From: Rhodopirellula sp.
Lineage (GTDB): Bacteria; Planctomycetota; Planctomycetia; Planctomycetales; Planctomycetaceae
Direction: 5' to 3'
NCBI GenBank assembly: GCA_013203845.1
Contig: JABMPE010000267.1
Coordinates: 1-32,417, forward strand
DNA: 32,417 bases
Shown here: one piece after another, positions 1 to 8,633 of the stretch
Numbering within the stretch: position 1 is the stretch's first letter
How the letters are laid out: each line of letters opens with the position of its first letter
Made by a program: the position numbers and the translations under genes
The notes under the pieces: generated by a model
Told to the model about the DNA's origin: nothing
Seen by the model: the letters and a program-made list of their open reading frames with translations, nothing else
Databases searched by the model: none

Positions 1-2
1 AC

Positions 3-2012
3 GCAGAAGTTCGCGGCATCGACCCCACGCATCCGGAACGCGGCCCCCTGTTTCGTCTGCCGGTAACGGTTCTGCGGACCATTCCGACAGTTGAGGATTC
101 GGACGACGAGTTGCCGGAGAGGCTTGAAGAGGAAAGCGTTCTACATTTAGTCAACGGTTGGATGGAAGAGCACCTTGAAGACATGACTCCCGGTCGGATC
201 GAGCGGCGTTTCATGGCGGTTCCCGACGGAGCAACGTGGGTTGACCTGCGGTTTCACATGACCGCGCACGATAACGGCGGTCGATCCCGCATGTTCATGG
301 TCCACGCCCTGCAGGCCATTCCCGGTTTGACGAACCGCGACGGCGAGAAAAACAACGTCGTGATTCTCGAACCGGAAGTACCCAAGGTGGTCAGCTTCCC
401 GGTCCAGCCTGGACGCACGATGGAGCTGGCGATCGCTCAGTACTGGAGCAGCCTCGGTGATTGCAACCTCGAATACGAATTGACCTTCCACGGAGTCACT
501 CCGGATCAGCGGGAAGTGCGGCTTCAACCTGGAGACGAAGCCGTCCGTGTCGAAGTCTCGACACCACTGCAGTACGAAAAGCTGGCTCCTGCCGCAAAGC
601 TGACAACTGTCCGACGTCTCGTGAAACCGACATCGGCAAAGATCACTCAACTGGCCGAAGACCGCGACGGCTTTGACGAAGAGCGGCGCTTCCACCGGCT
701 CGAACTGGTTTATCCGATTGAGCAGACGTCGAGCGGCTCGGTAACACCGGGATTTTCAAAAACGGACGACCTGCTTTACGACTCAGAATACGGCGGCCAC
801 GTCTGGGCCATCTTCGAAAAGAACGGTCGCCGAGTCGCCACCGACGATATCTGGCCGCACAGTGTGTCGCTGGACAAAGGCAGCTACACGCTGAAATTGT
901 GGCTGCGACACGATGACCGAACAAAGCTGGAATCACTCAAGTCCGCGCCGCTGTTGCTGGAACGTTCGCTGAGTTCGCCGGTTTCGCTTTCTGTTTACTC
1001 AACACTGATCGACGTCATGCAGGGTGGAGCGAAGTTCCGCAGCAGTTGGCTCGAGCCGGGAGAAAAGCAGCGGCTATTTGTGGCCAATGTTTCGTCAGCT
1101 CCGTCCGGAACTCTGGCTGGCGATATTCTGCTGGGAACGATCACCTACGGCGAAGAAGGCACGCACGATGGAGCCGGTCAGTTACCTGGCGGATTCCCCG
1201 TCAGTGTCGTGGTTTCGACAACGGACGCGGCATCAGGCACTTCGAGCAGCGATTCAACGGAGTCGGCTCCACCGAACTTCGACGAACCACTTTCTGAGGA
1301 CGCCGCAAAGAATCCGAAAGCAAAGCTGTCTCGGAAACTTCGTGACGCGAAGCTGGAGTTCCTCAACTCACTTTCGATCGATTCTGACCGGGAAGCATTC
1401 GATCGTCTTGTCGAAGAAGCGTTGAAGAAAGATGCCGGCGATCTGACCGTGCTGGTCACGAAGCTTCACAAACTCGACGCCCCAAAGTCGCGAAAAGAAC
1501 GGCTGAGTGAAATTGTCGAGGCAGCTGACGCGGTACTGGCTCAGCTGGACGAAGCAGCAATCGCTCTGACGCTGATTGGCCGATCTGACGCTGACGACAA
1601 GGCCGCCGCGAAGGCACGCAAGAGTGCCGAAAAGAAAAAGGCATTGCTGATCGACACGCTGTACCGCAAGGGCCGCGCACTCGGTTACATGGAGCTGCCG
1701 GAAGTCGTCGCGAAACACCCGATCAAAGATCAGCAGGCCCACGACAAGGCCTTTGAAGCCAACTACAAAGCTTTGACGAAGTGGGTGGATCCGACAGACA
1801 GCGACTACTTCCTGCTGCACATTCGCCGCGAAGCCCGCCAACACAACTATGGTGAGTCGCTCAAGTGGCTCAACAAGTACAGCAGCGGCGCCGCTCCGAA
1901 CTACTGGTACTTCGAAAAACGCCGCAAGTTCTACGAAGCTCTCGGATGGAAACACCTGTCCGAGAACGCGTGGCAGGTCCGAACATCGCATTTCCCCAAC
2001 GGCCAGCCATAA
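3..2012 (+). CDS. Tripeptidyl-peptidase II, C-terminal part (5' end outside window)
   Basis: The reading frame is open from the left edge and ends at a TAA, giving about 669 residues with no start in view. TPPII is a giant subtilisin-like serine exopeptidase that removes tripeptides from free N-termini. Only the post-catalytic part is here. It opens with a GPLFRLPVTV-like segment that in eukaryotic TPPII follows the protease domain. Next come the beta-sandwich region (YWSSLGDCNLEYELTFHG, LLYDSEY, WLRHDD) and the helical C-terminal repeat region (KLHKLDAPKSRKERLSEIV, then ALTKWVDPTD and the terminal ALGWKHLSENAW). These blocks match, in order, the animal and plant enzyme as I remember it. A Ser/Thr/Pro-rich linker around nt 1218-1310 precedes the helical part. 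The catalytic Asp/His/Ser lie upstream of the window, so activity cannot be judged. The next gene is convergent. Confidence 0.9.
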   Translation, partial: AEVRGIDPTHPERGPLFRLPVTVLRTIPTVEDSDDELPERLEEESVLHLVNGWMEEHLEDMTPGRIERRFMAVPDGATWVDLRFHMTAHDNGGRSRMFMVHALQAIPGLTNRDGEKNNVVILEPEVPKVVSFPVQPGRTMELAIAQYWSSLGDCNLEYELTFHGVTPDQREVRLQPGDEAVRVEVSTPLQYEKLAPAAKLTTVRRLVKPTSAKITQLAEDRDGFDEERRFHRLELVYPIEQTSSGSVTPGFSKTDDLLYDSEYGGHVWAIFEKNGRRVATDDIWPHSVSLDKGSYTLKLWLRHDDRTKLESLKSAPLLLERSLSSPVSLSVYSTLIDVMQGGAKFRSSWLEPGEKQRLFVANVSSAPSGTLAGDILLGTITYGEEGTHDGAGQLPGGFPVSVVVSTTDAASGTSSSDSTESAPPNFDEPLSEDAAKNPKAKLSRKLRDAKLEFLNSLSIDSDREAFDRLVEEALKKDAGDLTVLVTKLHKLDAPKSRKERLSEIVEAADAVLAQLDEAAIALTLIGRSDADDKAAAKARKSAEKKKALLIDTLYRKGRALGYMELPEVVAKHPIKDQQAHDKAFEANYKALTKWVDPTDSDYFLLHIRREARQHNYGESLKWLNKYSSGAAPNYWYFEKRRKFYEALGWKHLSENAWQVRTSHFPNGQP

Positions 2013-2234
2013 ATCGTGCGTCTGTCCAAGAAACGGTTTCGCTCGTTGCTGCCCTGTCGTCAGGTTGACCGATCAGACTCTTCAGCAGGCCGCTGCAGAA
2101 CATCAGCAGGCGACGACAGAATTTCGGTTTTGCCGAGTGTTGGATTTTGCCAGGTGATCCAAATCCTGGTGAGTCAATCAGATGAACTTTTGAATGAGGA
2201 CGTTGTTCAACTGTTTGACCGGGACAACACGCTG

Positions 2235-2579
2235 TCAACTTCGCCTGAGGTCCGTCTTCAGCATCAGTTCGACCGCTTCCCGACCGGTGATGCCAACGGA
2301 GATTCCCAGCGTTTCGGCCTGAGGAGTACAGCCGACGATTTTTGCGTCGAACAGGTCTTCCGGTTCAACGAGCGGGTTGGCTGGTGTTCCCTTCGCAATG
2401 GCGATGGCCTGACCGAATTCGGCGGGTGTTTCCAGATCGTAGATTCCGCAGCCGACAATTCCGGCAGCGGTAATGATCGAGCAATACTGCCCGTTCACCC
2501 AGCGATTACTGATGCCAATGGCCGTTCCGTTTTCGAAGGTCAGTTGGCGACTGGTTGAGCGAGGGAGTTGGTCAGTCAT
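2235..2579 (-). CDS. Possible separately initiated DUF1805 (YunC-like) protein, in frame inside the RND gene
   Basis: An ATG at 2579, in the same frame as the exporter, is preceded by AAGGAG at 2586-2591 with six bases between. This is the best ribosome site in the window. Starting there gives 114 residues, close to the roughly 100 residues of free-standing DUF1805 proteins. The sequence keeps the family's core CG motif (GIVGCGIYDL) and the ending VGITGREAVELML. DUF1805 has no established biochemical role that I can state. Either the domain is made both as a fusion and alone, or an ancestral RND stop codon was lost and the two genes merged. The sequence cannot tell which. Confidence 0.5.
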   Translation of the reverse strand: MTDQLPRSTSRQLTFENGTAIGISNRWVNGQYCSIITAAGIVGCGIYDLETPAEFGQAIAIAKGTPANPLVEPEDLFDAKIVGCTPQAETLGISVGITGREAVELMLKTDLRRS

Positions 2580-4853
2580 GGGGTACTCCTTTTCTGATCC
2601 CGTTTCCGGGGAATCATGATCGCGGGCGGCGAACTGAGTCAGCATGGCGGGAAGGATAATCAGATCGCCCAGCAACGCGGAGCCGATGGTGGCGCAGGCC
2701 ATCGAGGCAAACAGGAAGTGAGTTTGCAGTTCGCTCGTCATGACGGAACCGATACCAGCGACCATGACAACGGTTGTCATCACCAGAGCACTGCCCACGG
2801 TGACAAAGGTACGACGAATTGATGATTCGACATCGTGCCCCTGTTCACGTTCGTGACGAAAACGCATCAGGAAGTGAATAGTGTCGTCGACCGCGATGCC
2901 AAGGCAGATCGCGAAGGAACAGGCACTGGCCACGTCGAGCGATGTGTCGATGCACGCTCGCATGGCTCCGGTGGCGACAAGCGGAAAGACATTCGGGATC
3001 AGCGAAAGTAGCCCGAAACGGATTGATCGAACCGCTATCGTAATGACCACGAAGATAATGACCGCTGCCAGTGCCAGACTGTAGAACAGTTCTTTGACAA
3101 CTTGCTGCACGGCCTTGCTGTCGACAATCGCTTCGCCGGTGAGGTCGATGCGAAATTCAGGATGAGACCGCGTGAGTTCTGAAAAATTACGCTCGATCCG
3201 ATCAAGAATGGGGCGGTAGTGCGCCATGCCACGATCCTGAATTCTCGCAATAATTTGAACCTGTTGAATATCCGGTCTCCAGAACTGCGTTGCGAGTCCA
3301 CTCGGCAGCAGCGAAGCCAGTCCCAGCTTGGCCGGTCCGTCGACTCCAGGAGCGAGTGACAATGCCTGTCGGATCGAAAGCGGTCGGCTGACTTCGGGTT
3401 CCTCGATCAGTACGTTTTCGACCGCTGCGATCATTTCCCAGAGAGTCTCGTTGCTGGGATCGTCACGCCAGGTGACGACCACACGCATTGTACGAATGCC
3501 GCCGAGTGTTTCGTCGCAATGCAGCAGGGCCTGATACGCTTCGGAAGAATGCGGTACTCGATGCCCGATCCGGTCGTCAGGTTCCAGCTTCAAGGCGACG
3601 ACTGCGAGCGCCGCTGTCACCAGAATTCCGGCAACCGTGACCAATCGCGATCGCCGAATGACCAGATCGATCAGCCAGCCGAGACGACGCATGCCCCGTT
3701 CGACGATGTCGCGCTCTGAGCCGGCATGAATCCGACGTCCGATCCATGAACTGCTCACGACGGGAATGACCAGGATCGCCGCGACAAAAGCAATCAGGAC
3801 GCCGATCGCGCACGCTCGACCAAAGCCCTGAATGATCTCGGAGTCGGCCAGCAGCAACGATCCAAAACCGATGGCGGTCGTGAGCGACGTCAGCAGACAG
3901 GCTCCGCCGACATGTTCGATGGCCGAAGCGGCGGCCTGAATCTGACTGCCTTTGACGGCGTCAGGATCGGAAGGGTCCTCGATCCGCTGTTGCCGAATAT
4001 GCACGACCAGATGTACGCCGTCCGTGAAGCTGACCATTAGAATCATCACGGGCAGAATGACCTGTGCCAGATCGTTGTTGGCCTGCCCCAGCAGTTCCAG
4101 CCAGCCAAGCGTCCAGAAAACTCCGACAGCGGACCCGCTGCACGAAACAATGATGGCCGGCAACCCTCGAAAAATGATCAAAGCCAGCACAACCACAACG
4201 GCAGCCGCGATGACCACGATCTTCTTGTGATCTCGCTTGAACGCGTCGTTGTAGGCTCGCCACAACGGAACAGTGCCGGTAATTCGCAGTTTGATCCCGA
4301 CCGCGGCCAACACACCTTCCGCCTTCTCCCGAATCGTGATGATGGATTCTCGCTCGGAGTTCATGACACCAATCAGCATGGTTCGGCGATCGTCAGAAAG
4401 CAGCTGACCAGCTACCAATGGATGACTGGCGATCACGTCACCAACAGCCTGTGCCTCTTCAACTGTCGCAACCTCTTCAGGCAGCAAAAGCCGAGTTCCG
4501 AACAGCGTGACTTGAGGCAAGCTACCAATCCAGAACACGACATCCTTGCCGCCCTGATCTGCAAACTCGTCCGCGATAATGTCGACCGTTTCGTGCAGCG
4601 CGGCGATCCGACGAGGCTGAAAAAAGTCTTCGCACTCAAGGACCATGAACCAGGAAAAGCCGGATGACCTGTTGGGAAACTTCTCCTGAACGTCGCGTAG
4701 AACACGCGTCTGGTCTTCCGAAACCCAGTTGCTGTAAGACGGCTCAAAGAATTGCAACCCGGTCAGGCCGCAGACCGGCGGAATGCTCAACAGCAGAATC
4801 AGGCACCAGACCGTACGACGGTGTTGCGAGAGAAAGACTCCAAGTCGTCGCAT
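2235..4853 (-). CDS. MMPL/RND-superfamily exporter fused to a C-terminal DUF1805 domain
   Basis: The 872-residue frame has the two-fold RND layout. There is a TM helix near residues 13-35, a large extracytoplasmic loop, five helices at about 213-390, a second N-terminal-type helix near 405-425, another loop, and five helices at about 605-745. The helix motifs VSFTDGVHLVVH and GIAVDDTIHFLMRF are typical of the MMPL/Patched-like branch (COG1033 type), whose members move lipids or other hydrophobic compounds using the proton gradient. From about residue 759 to the end the sequence matches DUF1805 (YunC type): GIVGCGIYDL, a central FDAKIVG and the terminal LGISVGITGREAVELML. The start ATG at 4853 has GAGGGA about ten bases upstream. 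An internal ATG at 2579 with a very good ribosome site could also give a separate DUF1805 protein. Substrate unknown. Confidence 0.85.
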   Translation of the reverse strand: MRRLGVFLSQHRRTVWCLILLLSIPPVCGLTGLQFFEPSYSNWVSEDQTRVLRDVQEKFPNRSSGFSWFMVLECEDFFQPRRIAALHETVDIIADEFADQGGKDVVFWIGSLPQVTLFGTRLLLPEEVATVEEAQAVGDVIASHPLVAGQLLSDDRRTMLIGVMNSERESIITIREKAEGVLAAVGIKLRITGTVPLWRAYNDAFKRDHKKIVVIAAAVVVVLALIIFRGLPAIIVSCSGSAVGVFWTLGWLELLGQANNDLAQVILPVMILMVSFTDGVHLVVHIRQQRIEDPSDPDAVKGSQIQAAASAIEHVGGACLLTSLTTAIGFGSLLLADSEIIQGFGRACAIGVLIAFVAAILVIPVVSSSWIGRRIHAGSERDIVERGMRRLGWLIDLVIRRSRLVTVAGILVTAALAVVALKLEPDDRIGHRVPHSSEAYQALLHCDETLGGIRTMRVVVTWRDDPSNETLWEMIAAVENVLIEEPEVSRPLSIRQALSLAPGVDGPAKLGLASLLPSGLATQFWRPDIQQVQIIARIQDRGMAHYRPILDRIERNFSELTRSHPEFRIDLTGEAIVDSKAVQQVVKELFYSLALAAVIIFVVITIAVRSIRFGLLSLIPNVFPLVATGAMRACIDTSLDVASACSFAICLGIAVDDTIHFLMRFRHEREQGHDVESSIRRTFVTVGSALVMTTVVMVAGIGSVMTSELQTHFLFASMACATIGSALLGDLIILPAMLTQFAARDHDSPETGSEKEYPMTDQLPRSTSRQLTFENGTAIGISNRWVNGQYCSIITAAGIVGCGIYDLETPAEFGQAIAIAKGTPANPLVEPEDLFDAKIVGCTPQAETLGISVGITGREAVELMLKTDLRRS
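2586..2591 (-). promoter_or_regulatory. Strong internal Shine-Dalgarno site (AAGGAG)
   Basis: Read on the minus strand, AAGGAG is followed by TACCCC and ATG (2579). It lies inside the codons for the linker between the last RND helix and the DUF1805 domain. Its strength is notable because many genes nearby have weak or no such site. Confidence 0.6.
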
Positions 4854-5160
4854 GTGTAATCAGTTCCCTCTGGTCGTGACACGGCGACTCGTCGGCGGAA
4901 ATCGTTCATCTCGTAATGTCACGGCGAATGGTCGGCATCTGTTGAGAACTATGCAACCTGTCCGCCATCACCTGGCAGTTCCTGGCGTCTCGCGGGACAG
5001 GAACAACTCTCAGTCCATCGCCTCGGAATTGACCAAACCATCAATGCCGCAGAACGTGAACATTGACGCAATTTTGCCGGTAGCCGTATCATGGCGTTCG
5101 ACTTTCACGCCGATAACCTCAATCACGCCCGCCTCTTAACTCCTTCCCGGGACTTTGATC
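4854..5160. other. Intergenic region between divergent genes
   Basis: This 307-base gap lies between the start of the RND gene (minus) and the start of the DUF1501 gene (plus), so both promoters should be here. I see a 7-bp inverted repeat, GTTCCTG (4978-4984) with CAGGAAC (4998-5004), which could be an operator or a small hairpin. I found no convincing -35/-10 pair and no further gene. Confidence 0.4.
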
Positions 5161-6534
5161 ATGTTGACGATTTTTGGTCGTTCTGACCGCCGTACCAGCC
5201 GGCTTTGTGATCAACACTCGCGTCGCAGTTTCCTGACCGTCGGTGGCATGGCTCTGGGCGGAATTGGTCTATCGAACGTGCTTCGGGCGGAAGACGAATC
5301 CGGAACGAAGACGTCTCACAAGGCGATTATCAATATCTACATGCCTGGCGGACCTTCACACATTGATCTCTGGGATTTGAAGCCCGACGCGCCAGCCGAA
5401 GTTCGTGGCGACTTTCGGCCCATCGCGACCAACGTGCCAGGCATCGAAATCTGCGAGTTGTTCCCGCGCATGGCTCAGATGATGGACAAGTTCGTTCCCG
5501 TCAGATCCATCTCCGATGCTGACGGCAGGCACGACGGCTATCAGTGCATGACCGGCTACCGTCGCGGCGACCGGCAGCCGCCGGGTGGCTGGCCGGCGGT
5601 CGGTTCGTGGGTTTCAAAGATGCAGGGACCGGTCAACAACGCGGTGCCGCCGAATGTTTCGCTGATGTACAAAACCGGAAACGGAACCTGGGGTGAAACG
5701 GGTGCCGGAGGATTTCTGGGAGTCGCACACAGCCCGTTTAATCTTGTGGGACGTGAAGCTCGCAGCAGCAACGAAAGCATGGTTCTGCAGGGAATCTCGC
5801 TGGAACGTCTCCGCGACCGGAATCAGCTGGTGCGGTCGATCGACCACTTCAAGCGAGCCACTGACACGTCCGGCGTGATGGACAGCATGGATATTTACTC
5901 GCAGCAGGCGCTGGGAATTCTCTCCACGTCAAACCTCGCCGACGCACTGGATCTCTCCAAAGAAGATCCCGCCGTTGTCGCGCGGTACGGCAAAAGCGAC
6001 GAGAAGTTTCAGCGCGATGGCGCTCCGAAAATGATCGAAAACTTCTGCGTCGCTCGACGACTGGTCGAAGCCGGCGCGCGATACGTTTCATTGAACTACA
6101 GCCGCTGGGACTGGCACGGCGGCGACGGCATGAACTACCCACGCTCGCGTCAGGAGTTTCCGCTGCTTGATCAGGGATTGTCGGCACTGGTCACTGATCT
6201 GCACGAACGAGGCCTCGACAAGGACGTCTCCGTCGTTGTTTGGGGCGAGTTCGGTCGTACGCCGAGAATCAATCAGAACAACAGCCGTGATCACTGGCCG
6301 CAGGTCTCGTGCGCAATGCTCGCCGGCGGTGGAATGCCGACCGGGCAGGTCATTGGCCGCACCAATCGATTGGGCGAACATGCTGTTGAACGACCGGTCA
6401 AGTTCCAGGAAGTCTTCGCCACGCTGTATAAAAACGCCGGTCTCGACACGCGAGCCGTCCGAATTTTTGACCAGGGTGGCACACCGCGTTACCTCGTCGA
6501 GAACGGCATCGAACCGATTCACGAACTCGCCTGA
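5161..6534 (+). CDS. DUF1501 family protein with Tat-type signal
   Basis: About 457 residues. Near the N-terminus the run HSRRSFLTVGGMALGGIGL is a twin-arginine signal with a hydrophobic core, so the protein is probably exported folded. The body matches DUF1501, a family abundant in planctomycetes and distantly related to alkaline phosphatase/sulfatase folds: MPGGPSHIDLWDLKPDAP, then RSISDADGRHDGYQCMTG, VVVWGEFGRTPRINQ and a Gly-rich AMLAGGGMPTGQVIG. Family members often accompany DUF1549/DUF1553 cytochrome-type partners, but none is present here. The start is set at the ATG at 5161, although a TTG two codons earlier is in frame. No clear ribosome site is visible. The function of the family is not established. 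The next gene, phoR, begins 62 bases downstream on the same strand. Confidence 0.88.
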   Translation: MLTIFGRSDRRTSRLCDQHSRRSFLTVGGMALGGIGLSNVLRAEDESGTKTSHKAIINIYMPGGPSHIDLWDLKPDAPAEVRGDFRPIATNVPGIEICELFPRMAQMMDKFVPVRSISDADGRHDGYQCMTGYRRGDRQPPGGWPAVGSWVSKMQGPVNNAVPPNVSLMYKTGNGTWGETGAGGFLGVAHSPFNLVGREARSSNESMVLQGISLERLRDRNQLVRSIDHFKRATDTSGVMDSMDIYSQQALGILSTSNLADALDLSKEDPAVVARYGKSDEKFQRDGAPKMIENFCVARRLVEAGARYVSLNYSRWDWHGGDGMNYPRSRQEFPLLDQGLSALVTDLHERGLDKDVSVVVWGEFGRTPRINQNNSRDHWPQVSCAMLAGGGMPTGQVIGRTNRLGEHAVERPVKFQEVFATLYKNAGLDTRAVRIFDQGGTPRYLVENGIEPIHELA

Positions 6535-6596
6535 CGGTTTTATCGCTCGGGCGTCCGTGTCCCTGGCTGCCCGCGTCCCTGACTGGAATCTGAGTC

Positions 6597-8405
6597 GTGT
6601 TATCTTCTCGCCTGTTCTGGAAACTGTTTCTCGTCTACGCACTCCTGTCAGCGATCACGGCAGCTTCCGTCATCACGATTCTCGGAGATCGCCTGCGAGG
6701 GATCGCGTTTGAGCAGGAGTCCCGGCGGCTACACGATTCGGCAGTGACGATGGTCGGGTTGCTGGGCAACTCTTTTGATACCGCTCGTCACATCAGTTTG
6801 ACCGAAGCGGTCAACGCGATCGCGATCGAGAACAGTACGAGAATCACGCTGATCCGGGAGGACGGCGTCGTCATCGAAGATTCCGAAAGCGATCCGCTGA
6901 CGATGGAGAATCACGCTGACCGAATCGAAGTCGAGCTGGCTAGAAAATCCGGCACAGGATCATCGCGACGCGTCAGCCCGACACTGGGTATTTCCATGCT
7001 TTACCTGGCGATTCGAGTTGGTGACGCTTCGAATCCCGTTGGTTACGTTCGGCTTTCAGTGGCGATGGACGCTGTTGAAGCGGAGATCAATTTCGTACAG
7101 AAAATCGTCGGAGGCACATTCGTGGCAGTGAGTCTGCTGGCTCTGGCTCCGATGTTTCTGATTCTCCGAAGAATCATTCAACCACTGGTCATGCTTAAAA
7201 CGGCAGCAAACGCCATTACGTCTGGAGATCTTCAACAGGTGGTTCGTGTCGATCGGCGAGACGAACTCGGATCGCTGGCCGAAGCGTTTAACACCATGAG
7301 TCACGACCTTTCCGCGAGGATGTTTGAGCTGCGGCGGACCAGCCAGGAGTTGTCGGAAAGCAGTCGGCTGTTGTCGACCGTCTTTGGTTCAATGGTGGAG
7401 GGTGTCATCGCTGTCGACAATGACGAAAACATTCTCTTCGCCAACGAAGCAGCTCGCGAACAGCTGGATTTTCGAGACCGCGACCTTGTCGGTCGCCCGG
7501 TGTGGGAATGCGTCCGCAACGAAACGGTGCGGACGGTCGTTCGACAGGCAATGTCCGGGCTGGAGCGGTCTGTTGAGTGTCAGCTGCCTCGGCACGGAAC
7601 GATCGTCGAAATTGAGGCGACGCCACTGGCCGAAAATCCATGCCCAGGGGTCGTGCTGGTCTTTCACGACGTCACCGAACTGCGCCGACTCGAAAATATC
7701 CGGCGAGAATTTGCATCGAACGTTTCGCATGAACTCAAGACGCCGCTGACAATCATCCAGACTTCTGCCGAAACGCTGCTGGACGGAGCCATTGACGATC
7801 CGGAATTCGCCCGACGATTCATCCATCGAATCGATGAGCAGGGACAACGGTTGCACGCCCTGATCATGGACCTGCTCCAGCTGTCGAGAATCGAATCCCG
7901 AGAGCAGTCATTCGATGTAACTGCGGTACCGGTACGGCAGGTCGTCAAGTCTCTGGCAGACCAACTGATCACTCTGGCTCAATCGCGCAACGTTGCTTTG
8001 GAACTCGACGAGACTGCCGAAGAAATTCATGTCGCTGCGGATGCCGGCGCCTTTCGCACCATCATGGAAAACCTGCTGAGCAACGGACTGAAATACACTC
8101 CGGGCGGTGGCCGCGTCGCGGTTTCCTGGAAACATGACGACACCCATGCCGTAATTTCTGTTCAGGATTCCGGGGTCGGCATTTCCCGAGAGCATCAGAA
8201 ACGAATCTTCGAGCGATTTTTTCGAGTCGACCGGGCGAGAACGCGAGAAATCGGCGGAACGGGACTGGGACTGGCGATCGTGAAGCATCTGGCCAGCGTC
8301 TTCGATGCACAGGTTTCCGTCCAAAGCGAAGTGGGGAAAGGAAGCATTTTCTCGCTCAGAATTCCGCTTTGGCAGGACGCATCGGAAGCCACTTCGTCCA
8401 CTTGA
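6597..8405 (+). CDS. phoR: Phosphate regulon sensor histidine kinase PhoR
   Basis: A 602-residue membrane sensor kinase starting at GTG with GGAA eight bases upstream. TM1 is at about 7-30, an extracytoplasmic domain follows, TM2 is at about 165-187, a HAMP-type linker at about 190-240 and a PAS domain at about 255-360 (FGSMVEGVIAVDNDENILFANEAA). The HisKA box FASNVSHELKTPLT contains the phospho-accepting His378. The ATPase domain has the N box with Asn492 (NLLSNGLKYTP), the G1 box at Asp524 (DSGVG) and the G2 box GGTGLGLAIVKH. The PAS-HisKA-HATPase architecture and the position upstream of pst, phoU and phoB make PhoR the likely identity. It would phosphorylate the response regulator at 15639-16325 under phosphate limitation. 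Its separation from phoB by the transporter genes is unusual but not unique. Confidence 0.9.
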   Translation: MLSSRLFWKLFLVYALLSAITAASVITILGDRLRGIAFEQESRRLHDSAVTMVGLLGNSFDTARHISLTEAVNAIAIENSTRITLIREDGVVIEDSESDPLTMENHADRIEVELARKSGTGSSRRVSPTLGISMLYLAIRVGDASNPVGYVRLSVAMDAVEAEINFVQKIVGGTFVAVSLLALAPMFLILRRIIQPLVMLKTAANAITSGDLQQVVRVDRRDELGSLAEAFNTMSHDLSARMFELRRTSQELSESSRLLSTVFGSMVEGVIAVDNDENILFANEAAREQLDFRDRDLVGRPVWECVRNETVRTVVRQAMSGLERSVECQLPRHGTIVEIEATPLAENPCPGVVLVFHDVTELRRLENIRREFASNVSHELKTPLTIIQTSAETLLDGAIDDPEFARRFIHRIDEQGQRLHALIMDLLQLSRIESREQSFDVTAVPVRQVVKSLADQLITLAQSRNVALELDETAEEIHVAADAGAFRTIMENLLSNGLKYTPGGGRVAVSWKHDDTHAVISVQDSGVGISREHQKRIFERFFRVDRARTREIGGTGLGLAIVKHLASVFDAQVSVQSEVGKGSIFSLRIPLWQDASEATSST

Positions 8406-8422
8406 AATGCCGGGTCCGCAGA

Positions 8423-8451
8423 GCAGCAAGCCACAGGTATCAGGCTGCTGC
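8423..8451 (+). terminator. Hairpin downstream of phoR, possible terminator
   Basis: GCAGCAAGCC (8423-8432) pairs with GGCTGCTGC (8443-8451), with one bulged A and a ten-base loop, 17 bases after the phoR stop. No U-tract follows, so it may only protect or process the mRNA end. Confidence 0.3.
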
Positions 8452-8593
8452 GTAAGTCTGGATCAGCTTCGACAGACCTGTGTTCGTCGTTGGAACAGTC
8501 AAAATCTCGCCCGATTCTGGCCGACGACGGCATCGCGTTCACTGAATTCGCCACCACGTTGAAGTGCAGCGAAGATACCATAGAATCCCGCCT

Positions 8594-8613
8594 CTTAATC
8601 ATTTCTTAACACT
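8594..8613 (+). promoter_or_regulatory. Candidate Pho box upstream of the Na+/phosphate symporter
   Basis: Two direct repeats, TTAATCAT (8595-8602) and TTAACACT (8606-8613), are spaced by TTC, giving an exact 11-base period. PhoB/PhoP/SphR-family regulators bind tandem repeats with this period, and cyanobacterial sites have a similar TTAAC core. The pstS upstream region has the same arrangement with the same TTC spacer. The box ends 20 bases before the TTG start used here, so the transcript would be nearly leaderless. Confidence 0.6.
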
Positions 8614-8633
8614 CCTCTGGAAGTGGTGGCGAC

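Noticed and set aside
5130-5150. Third Pho box upstream of the DUF1501 gene (CTCTTAACTCC)
   Set aside because: Only one TTAAC half-site is present. The base pattern 11 positions away does not repeat it, although the short string CCCGCCTCTTAA is shared with the site at 8589.
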